From RI-231 sp041394905 (lineage in GTDB: Bacteria; Acidobacteriota; Terriglobia; Bryobacterales; UBA6623), in the NCBI GenBank assembly GCA_041394905.1, contig JAWKHJ010000015.1, forward strand, positions 62,001-126,000: 64,000 nt of DNA, written 5' to 3'. A model generated the notes under the pieces. The model searched no databases. It saw only the letters and a list, made by a program, of their open reading frames with translations, and was not told the DNA's origin. The position numbers were made by a program, and so were the translations under genes. Of this stretch, positions 38,058 through 49,459 are shown piece after piece (position 1 is the first letter of the stretch; each line of letters starts with the position of its first letter).

Positions 38058-40175
38058 TTACCTTGCTGGCGCTACCCACAGGACGATGCGTTGAGGCGTC
38101 GTGGGGATGCCGCCAACCTTCGGTAGCAGCGCCAGCGGACCGTGGACGTCCCATGGGACTTGAAACTCGACTTGCCAGACGCTCGAGATGGAGCCGGGTA
38201 GGGTGGTGGCCAGGGCGTGTTCGATGTACGGCTCGAGGGGGACGTCGAGCGAGATGGTGACGGGCGGCTCGGTGTTGACCGCCCCGCTCACCGGGGCAGG
38301 GTCGGTGATGCCAACGCCGGTCAAGAAAAGCGTGACATAGCTTCCCGGTTTCGCCGGGTTCGCGCACGAGTGGACCGTTCCGTCTTCGTTGAGCGCAAGC
38401 GGTAGAGGGGATCGCTCGGGCGTGTTCTCCCAATAGAAGGGATAGAGCGAGGCGCAGGGGTCTTGCTGCGCCGGGTTCAGGAAGACGGCTGGTTTGCGCG
38501 CCTCGATCTCGATTTCGTACGGCGGGTAGTTCGGGTCGGGCGGATCGAGGGCGATCTCGGCGGTTTCCAGCTCCGTCTCGAACGGTACTTGGAGGTTGAT
38601 CTGCTGCGGCGAGACGTAGAGTAGCGGCGCGGGACGGCCCCCGACGAGAACGCTGACGCCGCCGAGGCTTGTGGGAAACAAACCGTTAGCATCGGGCTCG
38701 GCGGCGAGAGGCTCCGAGGCCAGCTCATTGCCGAACAGAGAGAGCAGCGAGCCGGGGGCGGCCGCGTCGAGGCGACTCAGCGTCGCGGCTTCGTTCACGC
38801 ATGCGATACGCGGGGCCGAGGCGCTGAAGTCGACGGTTGAGAGGCGATTGCCGCTCGCGGCCAGGAGCGCTGTGTCGGGACCGAAGGCGAGTACAGGCCG
38901 CTCGAGCTGATCGGAGGAAATCGCCCGCAGCACAGCGCCTTCGAGCGAAAGCTCGGCGAGAAAGCCGGCGGGCATGCACTGCGGTAGCGCGGAAAGCGTC
39001 GGTAGGTCGTAGGAGCCGGCGCTTCCGGCCACGTAAATCGAGTCCGCGCCGACGAGCATGTCACTGAGTGAATCTCTACCGGACCCGCCGATCAGCGTGG
39101 AGAAGAGCAACTCCGAGCCATTGGGGCTGATCTTAGCGACAAAACCTCGGGCGGGCGGCGGGATGATCGGCGGCACAGGCACGGCTGGCGCGGGTCTTTC
39201 CTGCTTAGACGAGGCCGCGCTGGGGAAGTTGAGCGAGTTGGTCGAGCCGGCGATGAGGAGGTTCCCGTCCGCGTCGGCTTGGATCGACTCGATGGCGGAA
39301 CCGTGGTCGCCTGTGAGGTAAGTGGCAAAGCGGAGTTGGCTGCCGTCGGGGCTCAACGCAAAGACATATCCATAGGAGCAGGGAAATCCAATGAAGCCGC
39401 CGGCGCAGGCGCGGAGCTCGTGGCTGTCCTGGTAGGCGCCGGGCGTGACCGGTACGGTCCTCGGGCCCAGCTCCGACCCTGCTCCGTAGAGGTTGCCCGT
39501 GCTGTCGAAGGTGAGCGCGGCCCCGCCGAGGCCACGCAGGCTCAAAAGCGCGTCTGAACCCTCTGCGTTGAGGACCACGACGAAGCCGGCGCTCGAATCG
39601 GCAATGTTCACTGCGGCTCCCGGCGTCGTTGGGAAGCCTTCGCCGGATGTCCCGCCGGTGACCGCGGCCACGCCGTTGTCCCGAACCGACACGGCTGCGA
39701 TCGAGGTATTGGCCTCGCCGCCGATGAAAGTCTGGTAGGCCAAAGAACCGTCAGCTTCGAGCTTGGCGAGGAAGGCTTGGTGATCTGAGGCGCGGAAGTC
39801 GCTTTGCCAAGCGCCGGGCGTGCCCACGAGGTTGGCCGAGGCGGAGCTCACCGCCACATAGGCGGCCCCTTGGGCGTCTATCGCGACTGCGACTGCGTTG
39901 TCCGTGCGGCGGCCGACCCATCTCTGGAGGAAGAGCAATTCGCGCCCATCCGGGCTAAAGGCGGCTGCAAAGGCATCGCCTTGATCTTCAGGTGGACGCG
40001 AAGGATCGTCAGGCGTAAACCATCCGACGGCGACGAGGCGGCCGTCAGGAGCAGCGGCGGTATCGGCGACGGTATAGCCCTGCGGAAGGGCGGCGAGCTC
40101 GCGAAGTTGCTGGGCGGGAGCCGGTGCAACGCTCGACAGCAACAAGAATAGTAGGACGACCGCCTGGAAGTGCAT
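38058..40175 (-). CDS. Secreted SBBP-repeat protein with C-terminal TIGR03437 domain
   Basis: An intact 705-residue protein. A signal peptide (MHFQAVVLLFLLLSSVAPAPAQ) is followed by about 400 residues of beta-propeller-like SBBP repeats. Units read like PGAWQSDFRASDHQAFLAKL, DGSLAYQTFIGG, and FVAKISPNGSELLFSTLIGG. Then comes the Solibacter-type C-terminal domain, starting near NEAATLSRLDAAAPGSLLSL, with LYVSPQQINLQVPFE and GSYVTLFLTGVGITDP. Such proteins are numerous in Acidobacteria; they are presumed surface or secreted, with no known function. It lies between rpsO and ispG but shares no obvious role with them. Confidence 0.85.
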   Translation of the reverse strand: MHFQAVVLLFLLLSSVAPAPAQQLRELAALPQGYTVADTAAAPDGRLVAVGWFTPDDPSRPPEDQGDAFAAAFSPDGRELLFLQRWVGRRTDNAVAVAIDAQGAAYVAVSSASANLVGTPGAWQSDFRASDHQAFLAKLEADGSLAYQTFIGGEANTSIAAVSVRDNGVAAVTGGTSGEGFPTTPGAAVNIADSSAGFVVVLNAEGSDALLSLRGLGGAALTFDSTGNLYGAGSELGPRTVPVTPGAYQDSHELRACAGGFIGFPCSYGYVFALSPDGSQLRFATYLTGDHGSAIESIQADADGNLLIAGSTNSLNFPSAASSKQERPAPAVPVPPIIPPPARGFVAKISPNGSELLFSTLIGGSGRDSLSDMLVGADSIYVAGSAGSYDLPTLSALPQCMPAGFLAELSLEGAVLRAISSDQLERPVLAFGPDTALLAASGNRLSTVDFSASAPRIACVNEAATLSRLDAAAPGSLLSLFGNELASEPLAAEPDANGLFPTSLGGVSVLVGGRPAPLLYVSPQQINLQVPFETELETAEIALDPPDPNYPPYEIEIEARKPAVFLNPAQQDPCASLYPFYWENTPERSPLPLALNEDGTVHSCANPAKPGSYVTLFLTGVGITDPAPVSGAVNTEPPVTISLDVPLEPYIEHALATTLPGSISSVWQVEFQVPWDVHGPLALLPKVGGIPTTPQRIVLWVAPAR

Positions 40176-40262
40176 GGGCGCTGCCTCGTTAGTGCACGTA
40201 TGGCGCCATGGGGCTTCGATCCTTGACAGGATAGATCTTTTTGGGGGTCGCCGGTGTGGATA

Positions 40263-41495
<1,233 letters not shown>

Positions 41496-41551
41496 GAGAA
41501 GGCCAAAACGTAGATTGTATCAAGCGAGGGGCGCGGGTAAACTACACCGAG

Positions 41552-42127
41552 ATGTCCACGGCGGCGGCAACAGCAGAGGTCTGGACTGCGGAAATGCTCC
41601 AACGTCTGCCGGACGATGGATCGCGACGGGAATTGCTACGAGGTGAGCTGATTTCCGCGTTCCCAGTGAATCCTCGGCACGGGCGCGTCGTCGGCCGGCT
41701 GAGCGCACGCGTCGTCGACTACGCGTTTGAGAATGATTTGGGCGAAGTCTATGTGGGTGACACGGGGTGGCGTCTCGAGCGCTCGCCTGATACAGTGCTT
41801 GCCCCAGACATCGCATTCGTCCAAAAGGACCGGCTTGCCGAGGTGAACGAAGCCGGTTTTCCGGAGACGTATCCCGACTTGGTCATCGAAGTTCTCTCGC
41901 CTTCCAATACTGCAGCCGAGATGATGATGAAGCTTGGGATCTACTCGAGTTGCGGCGTCGCTGCCGTGTGGATCGTGGAGCCGGCGCGGGAAGTCGCCGA
42001 GATCCACCGGAAAGGCCAGCCCTTGCGCCGGCTCGGCCTCGATGACGCTCTCGAAGATCCTGATCTGCTGCCCGGCTTCAGCCTCACCCTGCGCGACCTT
42101 TTCCGGCGCCGGAAAAGCGAGCAATAA
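41552..42127 (+). CDS. Uma2 family (DUF820) restriction-endonuclease-like protein
   Basis: A 191-residue PD-(D/E)xK-fold protein of the Uma2 family, abundant in Cyanobacteria and Acidobacteria and of unknown function. Marks: LRGELISAFPVNPRHGRVVG near the N-terminus and TVLAPDIAFVQKDRL, then the catalytic-type PDLVIEVLSPSNTAAEMMMK (Asp, Glu-Val-Leu-Ser), and AAVWIVEPAREVAEIHRKG. The nuclease core residues appear present, so it could be active, but no substrate is known. The reading frame is intact. It is followed after 88 bases by the kinase gene on the same strand. Confidence 0.88.
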   Translation: MSTAAATAEVWTAEMLQRLPDDGSRRELLRGELISAFPVNPRHGRVVGRLSARVVDYAFENDLGEVYVGDTGWRLERSPDTVLAPDIAFVQKDRLAEVNEAGFPETYPDLVIEVLSPSNTAAEMMMKLGIYSSCGVAAVWIVEPAREVAEIHRKGQPLRRLGLDDALEDPDLLPGFSLTLRDLFRRRKSEQ

Positions 42128-42215
42128 CAGGCACTTCGCCCGTTTCGGGGGGTAGGTATCCAGGGTCGCCCATGATAGAGTGAATGGGTCTGCTTTGGGG
42201 CTCCGCTTTTCCCGC

Positions 42216-44138
<1,923 letters not shown>

Positions 44139-44167
44139 CGCGGCGCGCCACGTTGCGTCGCGATTGT

Positions 44168-44818
44168 CTAGGCCGAGGGCAGGTTGGCTCGGAGCCAAGC
44201 GCGCACCCGCGGTCCTAGGGATGGTTCCGTACGCAAGCGATCCAGCTCTTCCGGCGTGTCGACGTCGTAGTGCGGGTACATGCCGCTCTTGAGCACGAGG
44301 CCGGAAAGCTCGAAGGCTGCGCGCGTCTCGGAATAGGCGAGCTCGGTGGACCAATGGACGTCGCGGAACATCATGCGGCGGGGTTTGCGGCATCCGACCG
44401 CGTAGAAGCCCCCGTCTGAACACAAGCCGAGCACGGCGTCTTTCTCGCTGACCAGTAAGTCGAGGCCTTCGCGATAGTGCTGTCGCGGCACTTGAGGGCT
44501 GTCTGCGCCGATGATCATCATGCGCCGAAATCCTTCTTGCGCCAAATCCTCAAAACAACTGAGCATGCGTGCGCCCAAATCTTGACCCTTCTGATAGCGC
44601 ACGTAGTCGGGACCGGCCAAGTCCATCCAGGGTTCGAATGGCTCGTCGGTGTAAAGCCGCGCTCCTTCCCCCACCAACTCGAAGGCGGTGCGCCATACGT
44701 CCTCGACGCAGGCCTGGTGAAACCCTGCCGCCTGCTCGGGGGAGAGCACGCTCGTAAGCCGCGTCTTGACTCGGCCAGGGATGGCAGCCTTGGCGAAAAC
44801 CGCGATAGATTCTGACAC
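44168..44818 (-). CDS. TIGR04282 family glycosyltransferase-like protein (DUF2064)
   Basis: A 216-residue GT-A-fold protein of the family named for arsenosugar biosynthesis. It resembles nucleotidyl/glycosyltransferases: N-terminal IAVFAKAAIPGRVKTRLTSV, the nucleotide/metal-site region MMIIGADSPQVPRQHYREGL, and LGLCSDGGFYAVGCRKPR, with the PHYDVDTPEELDRL end. The family has been linked to arsenosugar and other glycoside syntheses, but no arsenic gene is nearby, so its substrate here is open. The reading frame is intact. It converges on the kinase gene with 29 bases between. Confidence 0.82.
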   Translation of the reverse strand: MSESIAVFAKAAIPGRVKTRLTSVLSPEQAAGFHQACVEDVWRTAFELVGEGARLYTDEPFEPWMDLAGPDYVRYQKGQDLGARMLSCFEDLAQEGFRRMMIIGADSPQVPRQHYREGLDLLVSEKDAVLGLCSDGGFYAVGCRKPRRMMFRDVHWSTELAYSETRAAFELSGLVLKSGMYPHYDVDTPEELDRLRTEPSLGPRVRAWLRANLPSA

Positions 44819-44865
44819 GTGGGCTAGAAAATAGAACGTATCACACGTTGCGCATCGCGCAAGGC

Positions 44866-45459
44866 CTATTGTGAGCCGTCACGCCTCAGAATGCAGACGA
44901 GCTCCGTCCCGCCAAATGCTGTCTTCGAGACGGTGACGTCTTTCAGCTCGAAGCCGACTTGTCCGGCTTCGAGCAGCTCGTCCTCCATGGTGGAGGTCTT
45001 TTTTGTGGCTAACAGCATGTACTCGACACGCTTGCCTGGGTTGTTCGAATCGAGCTCGAGAATGACAACTACTTCTTGTCCGCCGAAGGTGGAGGCGAAC
45101 ACGGTTTGGCCTTTGTACTCGAATCCCTCGTCGCCGAGCTGCTGCATTTCCTTCTGCATCGTGGATGTCTTCGACGTGGCCAGGAGACGATAAATCCGAG
45201 GCGGTCCGGAGAGCTGTTCGCCCGCGTTCTTGTACATCACCACGACAGCTTGCGAGCCCCCGAAAGAGGTTTCACCGCCCATGACGGAATGGAAACGGAA
45301 GCCGGCCTTGGCGACCTCGTTGATCTCTTTCTCCATCGTGGAGGTCTTGTTTGTCGCCAGAACGCGGTACTCGAAGCCTTCCGCCCGGGCTGATGGAGAG
45401 GCAGCGAGAACCAGGGCTGCGGCGGTGAATAGGACGGATGGCAGTGCGCGCAATTGCAT
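44866..45459 (-). CDS. Secreted protein of three tandem ~48-residue repeats
   Basis: A 197-residue protein with a signal peptide (cleavage near ARAEG, about residue 27) and three copies of one unit: about residues 30-77, 89-136 and 146-193. The consensus is Y-x-LLAT-x-KTSTM-x-x-E, a helix, then GF, about ten variable residues and FGG-x-E-V-V-I-L. Copies begin YRVLATNKTSTMEKE, YRLLATSKTSTMQKE and YMLLATKKTSTMEDE. The unit has the strand-helix-strand pattern of DUF4177-like domains. I recognise no function. The invariant KTSTM is likely the functional or structural core. The gene stands alone between the TIGR04282 and sulfatase genes. Confidence 0.72.
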   Translation of the reverse strand: MQLRALPSVLFTAAALVLAASPSARAEGFEYRVLATNKTSTMEKEINEVAKAGFRFHSVMGGETSFGGSQAVVVMYKNAGEQLSGPPRIYRLLATSKTSTMQKEMQQLGDEGFEYKGQTVFASTFGGQEVVVILELDSNNPGKRVEYMLLATKKTSTMEDELLEAGQVGFELKDVTVSKTAFGGTELVCILRRDGSQ

Positions 45460-45553
45460 TGGGTGAAATAGCCTTTAGAAATTGCAGTTTATCACGGGCT
45501 TCGCGGCCTCTCTTTGCGCCTGCGCGGCGCTTCGCGCTATGTTTGCTTGCACG

Positions 45554-46954
45554 ATGAAGACATGGATTTTAGGGCTGCTGTTGTGGGCGTTGCCAATGGC
45601 GGCGGCGCCGAACATTTTGGTGTTCATCGCGGACGATCAGGGCGAAGGCGACCTCTCGATTTTGGGCCACCCGACACTCGAGACGCCGAACATGGACCGC
45701 ATTGGCGCCGAAGGCATGGTCTTCGCCAACGCCTTCCTCACCATCTCCTCCTGCAGCCCCTCGCGGTCGTCTATTCTCACCGGGCGCTATCCGCACCAAA
45801 CGCACGCTGAAGACCTGCACATGCCGCTGCCGCCGGACCAGTACACCCTGGCCCGGAACCTACGCGGGGCGGGCTACTACAGCATGGCAGTGGGCAAGTG
45901 GCACCTAGGCGAGGACGAGCGCAAGAACTGGGACCATATCGCCGAGTGCCCGGGCAAGCAGACCGCCGAGAAGGGCCTTGCAGCGCTGCGCGGGCGTCCC
46001 AAGGACAAGCCTTTCTTCCTGTGGCTGGCTTCAACCGATCCCCACCGCCCGTTCGACTCCGACGCGATCGCCAATCCTCACAAGCCTGAGGATGCAGTCG
46101 TGCCGCCGTATCTGCCGGACAATCCGCTGATCCGGGAAGACATCGCGCACTACTATGACGAGGTCACGCGCTTCGATCAGCATGTCGGGCTGATCCTGGG
46201 CGAGCTCGAAGCGCAGGGTGTTCTCGACGAGACGTTCATCGTCTTTCTTTCGGATAACGGCATGCCGTTCCCACGGGCGAAGACGACGCTTTACGATTCC
46301 GGCATCCATACGCCGTTCCTGGCGCGCTATCCACCGCTGATCCCGAAGGGCAAGCTGCAAACCGGACTGTTCAGCGTGGTCGACTTGGCGCCGACGCTGC
46401 TCGAGGTCGCGGGAGTGAAGACGGACACGCCCGAGGGCTCGAGCCGCTTGGCGATGTTTCGTGATGCGACGGCGCCGGGCAGGGAAGCGATCTATGCGGA
46501 GGCGAACTGGCACGATTTCGAGCAGTTCACGCGTGCCGTCCGGACAGAGCGCTACCTGTTGATCCGTAACTACTATTGGTGGAAGCCGCTGTGGAACTCA
46601 GTGGACTCGGTGAACTCGATTACTTGGCAGGGCTTTCTGCAGGCCTTGCGGGCCGACGCTCTCACACCGGCCCAGCGCTTCCTGCTCGAAGAGCCGCGAC
46701 CCTTCGAAGAGCTCTACGACCTGCAAACCGACCCGGTCTCACTCCGCAACGTGGCTGGGCAGGAGCGCTACAGCGAGGCCCACAACCAGATGCGCGTGCT
46801 GCTTGACAACTGGCGGGTGGAAACGGCCGACCACATGCCCGCCGAGCCCCGCAAGGACGGTTGGACACGAGACGGCGCTCCTCTGCCGCACAACCAGCCC
46901 TGGTACGACCGCTACATCAAGCAGGGCGGGCGGAACAATTTCGAGAAGTTCTGA
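45554..46954 (+). CDS. Exported sulfatase
   Basis: A 466-residue S1-type sulfatase with a signal peptide (MKTWILGLLLWALPMAAA). The formylglycine motif is CSPSR (Cys67) in ISSCSPSRSSILTGRYP, as needed for activation by an anaerobic- or FGE-type maturase, which is not in the window. Metal ligands: FIADDQGEGD (Asp27, Asp28) and FLSDNGMPFP (Asp234, Asn235). Further family blocks: YYSMAVGKWHLGE, LWLASTDPHRPF, LFSVVDLAPTLLEVAGV. Overall it resembles N-sulfoglucosamine (heparan) sulfohydrolase-like enzymes acting on sulfated polysaccharides, but substrate is unproven. I chose ATG 45554 for the signal peptide; ATG 45539 and TTG 45482 also exist. Confidence 0.9.
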   Translation: MKTWILGLLLWALPMAAAPNILVFIADDQGEGDLSILGHPTLETPNMDRIGAEGMVFANAFLTISSCSPSRSSILTGRYPHQTHAEDLHMPLPPDQYTLARNLRGAGYYSMAVGKWHLGEDERKNWDHIAECPGKQTAEKGLAALRGRPKDKPFFLWLASTDPHRPFDSDAIANPHKPEDAVVPPYLPDNPLIREDIAHYYDEVTRFDQHVGLILGELEAQGVLDETFIVFLSDNGMPFPRAKTTLYDSGIHTPFLARYPPLIPKGKLQTGLFSVVDLAPTLLEVAGVKTDTPEGSSRLAMFRDATAPGREAIYAEANWHDFEQFTRAVRTERYLLIRNYYWWKPLWNSVDSVNSITWQGFLQALRADALTPAQRFLLEEPRPFEELYDLQTDPVSLRNVAGQERYSEAHNQMRVLLDNWRVETADHMPAEPRKDGWTRDGAPLPHNQPWYDRYIKQGGRNNFEKF

Positions 46955-47036
46955 GGCGCTCTAGCCCATTTGCCCAATCCGTCGACGCTCGACTAGTCTT
47001 TGGAATGGAGATTGGTTCCAGACTGGATTGGAGCGT

Positions 47037-47642
47037 ATGGCCACGTTAGTCCAACGAAGACGATTCATGCAGGCGCTGGCAGCGGCTTCGGCCGTTCCCG
47101 CCGCCGCCTCCGCGCAGTCATCCCCGACGTCCACGACGGCGTCTGCGGAAGAAGCGACCCCGGTGACGACTGAGCTGCTCGACGTAGCCGGCCCCACCGT
47201 GCCCGGCTATTTCGACGAGCGGCGCTTGGCGTCGCTGCGCCGCATCTGCGAGCTGTTCATGCCTCCGATGGACGGCAAGCCGGGCGCCATCGATGTCGAG
47301 GTTCCGGAGTTTCTGGACTTCTACGTGAGCCAGTCGCCCGACTGGCGCCGCCAAGTGTACGACGCTGGACTGGACACGCTGCACAGTGTCGCGCTTGCAA
47401 AGTTCGGCAAGACCTTCGCCGAGCTCAGCGACGCGCAGGCCGACCAGATCATCGCCAAGCCGCTGGAGGTTCAGTGGGCGCCTACGCTCCCCGATGACGC
47501 CCTCGCGGCCTTCCTCCGCGAAGCCAAAATGGACGTGATGCACGCCACTATGAACGCTCGCGATTACGCCGACGCAGCCCGCAACGAGCGCGGGCGCTCG
47601 AGCGTGCGTAGCGCGAGCTTGTACTGGTACCGGGTGGAGTAG
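47037..47642 (+). CDS. Gluconate 2-dehydrogenase subunit 3 family protein
   Basis: A 201-residue Tat-exported protein (QRRRFMQALAAASAVPAAAS). The mature part has the pattern of the small subunit of membrane-associated GMC dehydrogenases: RLASLRRICELFMPPMDGKP, PEFLDFYVSQSPDWRRQVYD, and the C-terminal ARNERGRSSVRSASLYWY. Such subunits chaperone and export the flavoprotein partner. The GMC oxidoreductase starts 8 bases downstream, so the two form one enzyme. ATG 47037 was chosen over the in-frame TTG 47028; GGAG lies 3-4 bases before it. Confidence 0.85.
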   Translation: MATLVQRRRFMQALAAASAVPAAASAQSSPTSTTASAEEATPVTTELLDVAGPTVPGYFDERRLASLRRICELFMPPMDGKPGAIDVEVPEFLDFYVSQSPDWRRQVYDAGLDTLHSVALAKFGKTFAELSDAQADQIIAKPLEVQWAPTLPDDALAAFLREAKMDVMHATMNARDYADAARNERGRSSVRSASLYWYRVE

Positions 47643-47650
47643 GCAAAATC

Positions 47651-49210
47651 ATGGCGCGCAAAGAATACGACGTCGTTATCGTAGGTTCGGGAGCGGCGGG
47701 CGGCATGGCCGCGCACGCTCACCTCCAAGGGCGCTCAGTGCCTGATGCTCGAAGCCGGACCGCTGCCGGAGTTCGACAAGAAGACCGCCATGCGCAACGC
47801 CTACGAGCTGCCTTATCGCGGCTTGGGCAATCCGCAGCGGCTCAACCACGTGGTGCAGGCGGACGAGTTCAACGCCAACCGCTGGGTTGACGAGAAAGAA
47901 GTCCCCTACACCTATACCGAAGGCGATCCCTACTATTGGGTGCGCGTGCGCATGGTGGGCGGCAAGTCGCTGTTCTGGGCGCGTATGTCGTTCCGCTTGA
48001 GCGACTACGAGTTCAAAGCCAAGGACTTGGATGGATTTGGCGAGAATTGGCCGATCGAGTACGCGGACTTGGCGCCGTTCTATGATCGCGTCGAGGCGTT
48101 GTTCAAGGTCAGCGGGAAGAAAGAAGGCCTTCCGCAATTGCCCGACGGCGTCTTCGTTCCCGACGAGACCCCGTTCAGTCCGACGATCGAGCGCATCCAG
48201 GCCGCCGGCGCCAAGCACGACATCCCGGTCACGAAGATCCGTCGCTCGCAGGGCGATGGGCGCATGGCGAGCTCGTTCAATATCACGCTGCCGCGCGCGT
48301 TGAGCACCGGCAAGCTCGACTTGGTGGAGAACGCGGTAGCCCGGGCGGTGACCATCGACAAGACGACTGGGTTAGCGAACGGCGTTAGCTTCGTCGACCG
48401 GCGCTCCGGCCGCGAGATGCACGCCAAAGCCAAGCGTGTCGTGGTGGCCGCTTCGTGTCTCGAGTCGGTCCGTCTGCTGCTCAACTCCGGCATCGCGAAC
48501 TCGAGCGGCGCGCTAGGCCACTACTTGATGGACCAGTTTTACGTGAAGGGTTCCGTCGTCGCCGTCGCGCCGGACTCGGACGGCCGCATGCGGCGCGGCT
48601 CCGCCTACATACCAAGGGCCCAGAACCTGAAAGGACAGAAGCCGAAGAAGGACTACCTGCGCGGCTACGCGGTCGACTTCCACGGCGGCGCGACGCCTGA
48701 CCCGAATCGCCTGCCGTCCTACGGCAAGCAGTTGGCCAAGGATCTAGAGCGCTACTACGGATCATCGGTCAGCTACACCACGATGGGCGACGTCTTGCCG
48801 CGCTATGAGAACCATGCGCGCATCGACGACCACGTGGTCGACAAGTGGGGCATTCCCGCGCTGAAGCTGAGCGTGCGCTACACCGACAACGAGCACAACA
48901 TGGCGCGCGATGCGATGGATACGCTGGCGCAGCTCAGCGAGGACGCCGGCTTGCGGGTGCTCTCGACGCACCCCGTGATGGGCCCTCCAGGGAATCCATC
49001 CACGAGCTGGGCGGTTGCCGCATGGGCGACGACCCCAAGACAAGCGTCCTGAACCAGTGGAATCAGACCCACGACATCAAGAACCTGTATGTCGTCGATG
49101 GCAGCGCGTTCGTCACTGCGGGCAGTCAGAATCCGACGATCACCATCATGGCTTTGACGCTACGCGCCTGTGAGCGCATGGCGGAGGAAGCGAAGAAGGG
49201 CAACGTCTAG
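47651..49210 (+). CDS. GMC family oxidoreductase, FAD-dependent (two frameshifts)
   Basis: Flavoprotein large subunit of a periplasmic sugar- or alcohol-type dehydrogenase, about 520 residues after correction. FAD site DVVIVGSGAAGGMAAH; then, after a shift near 47725, LMLEAGPLPEFDKK; RMVGGKSLFWARMSFRLSDY; VVVAASCLESVRLLLNS. After a second shift near 49000 come SIHELGGCRMGDDPKTSVLN and NLYVVDGSAFVTAGSQNPTI. There is no signal of its own; it would be carried by the Tat-exported subunit encoded 8 bases upstream. A cytochrome subunit is not adjacent. Substrate unknown. Confidence 0.9.
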
Positions 49211-49242
49211 GACGTGTACTTTTTGCGGGCAGGAGGCGCGGA

Positions 49243-49389
49243 CTACGGGGCGACGAACGACTCGGCCTGATGCGGGGTGGCGTCCGTTCCGACCACCGCC
49301 AGACGATTGTGGGTGGCTATCATGCCCACGATCAATCCGACGGCGGAGAGCGCAAGCAAGAGCAGTCCGGCGGCAAATAGTCGTTTCAC
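49243..49389 (-). CDS. Possible small single-span membrane protein
   Basis: A short frame encodes a basic start, one helix (LFAAGLLLLALSAVGLIVGM) and a polar tail ending QAESFVAP, about 48 residues from GTG 49389. An alternative ATG at 49461 would add 24 residues but overlaps the start codon of the divergent PQQ-propeller gene. No clear ribosome site supports either. The hydrophobic segment between charged ends looks real. I recognise no family. Confidence 0.4.
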   Translation of the reverse strand: MKRLFAAGLLLLALSAVGLIVGMIATHNRLAVVGTDATPHQAESFVAP

Positions 49390-49459
49390 CTCAGGTAGAG
49401 CGGCTGGGGCGCCTCTTTGTTTCTCCGTTGGCGACGCGTGTTGCAGTATAGTGCTCAAC

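Noticed and set aside
40220..40245. TTGACA and short hairpin ATCCT/AGGAT between ispG and the SBBP gene
   Set aside because: The hexamer points away from both neighbouring genes, and a 5-bp stem is too weak to call a terminator on the transcribed strand.
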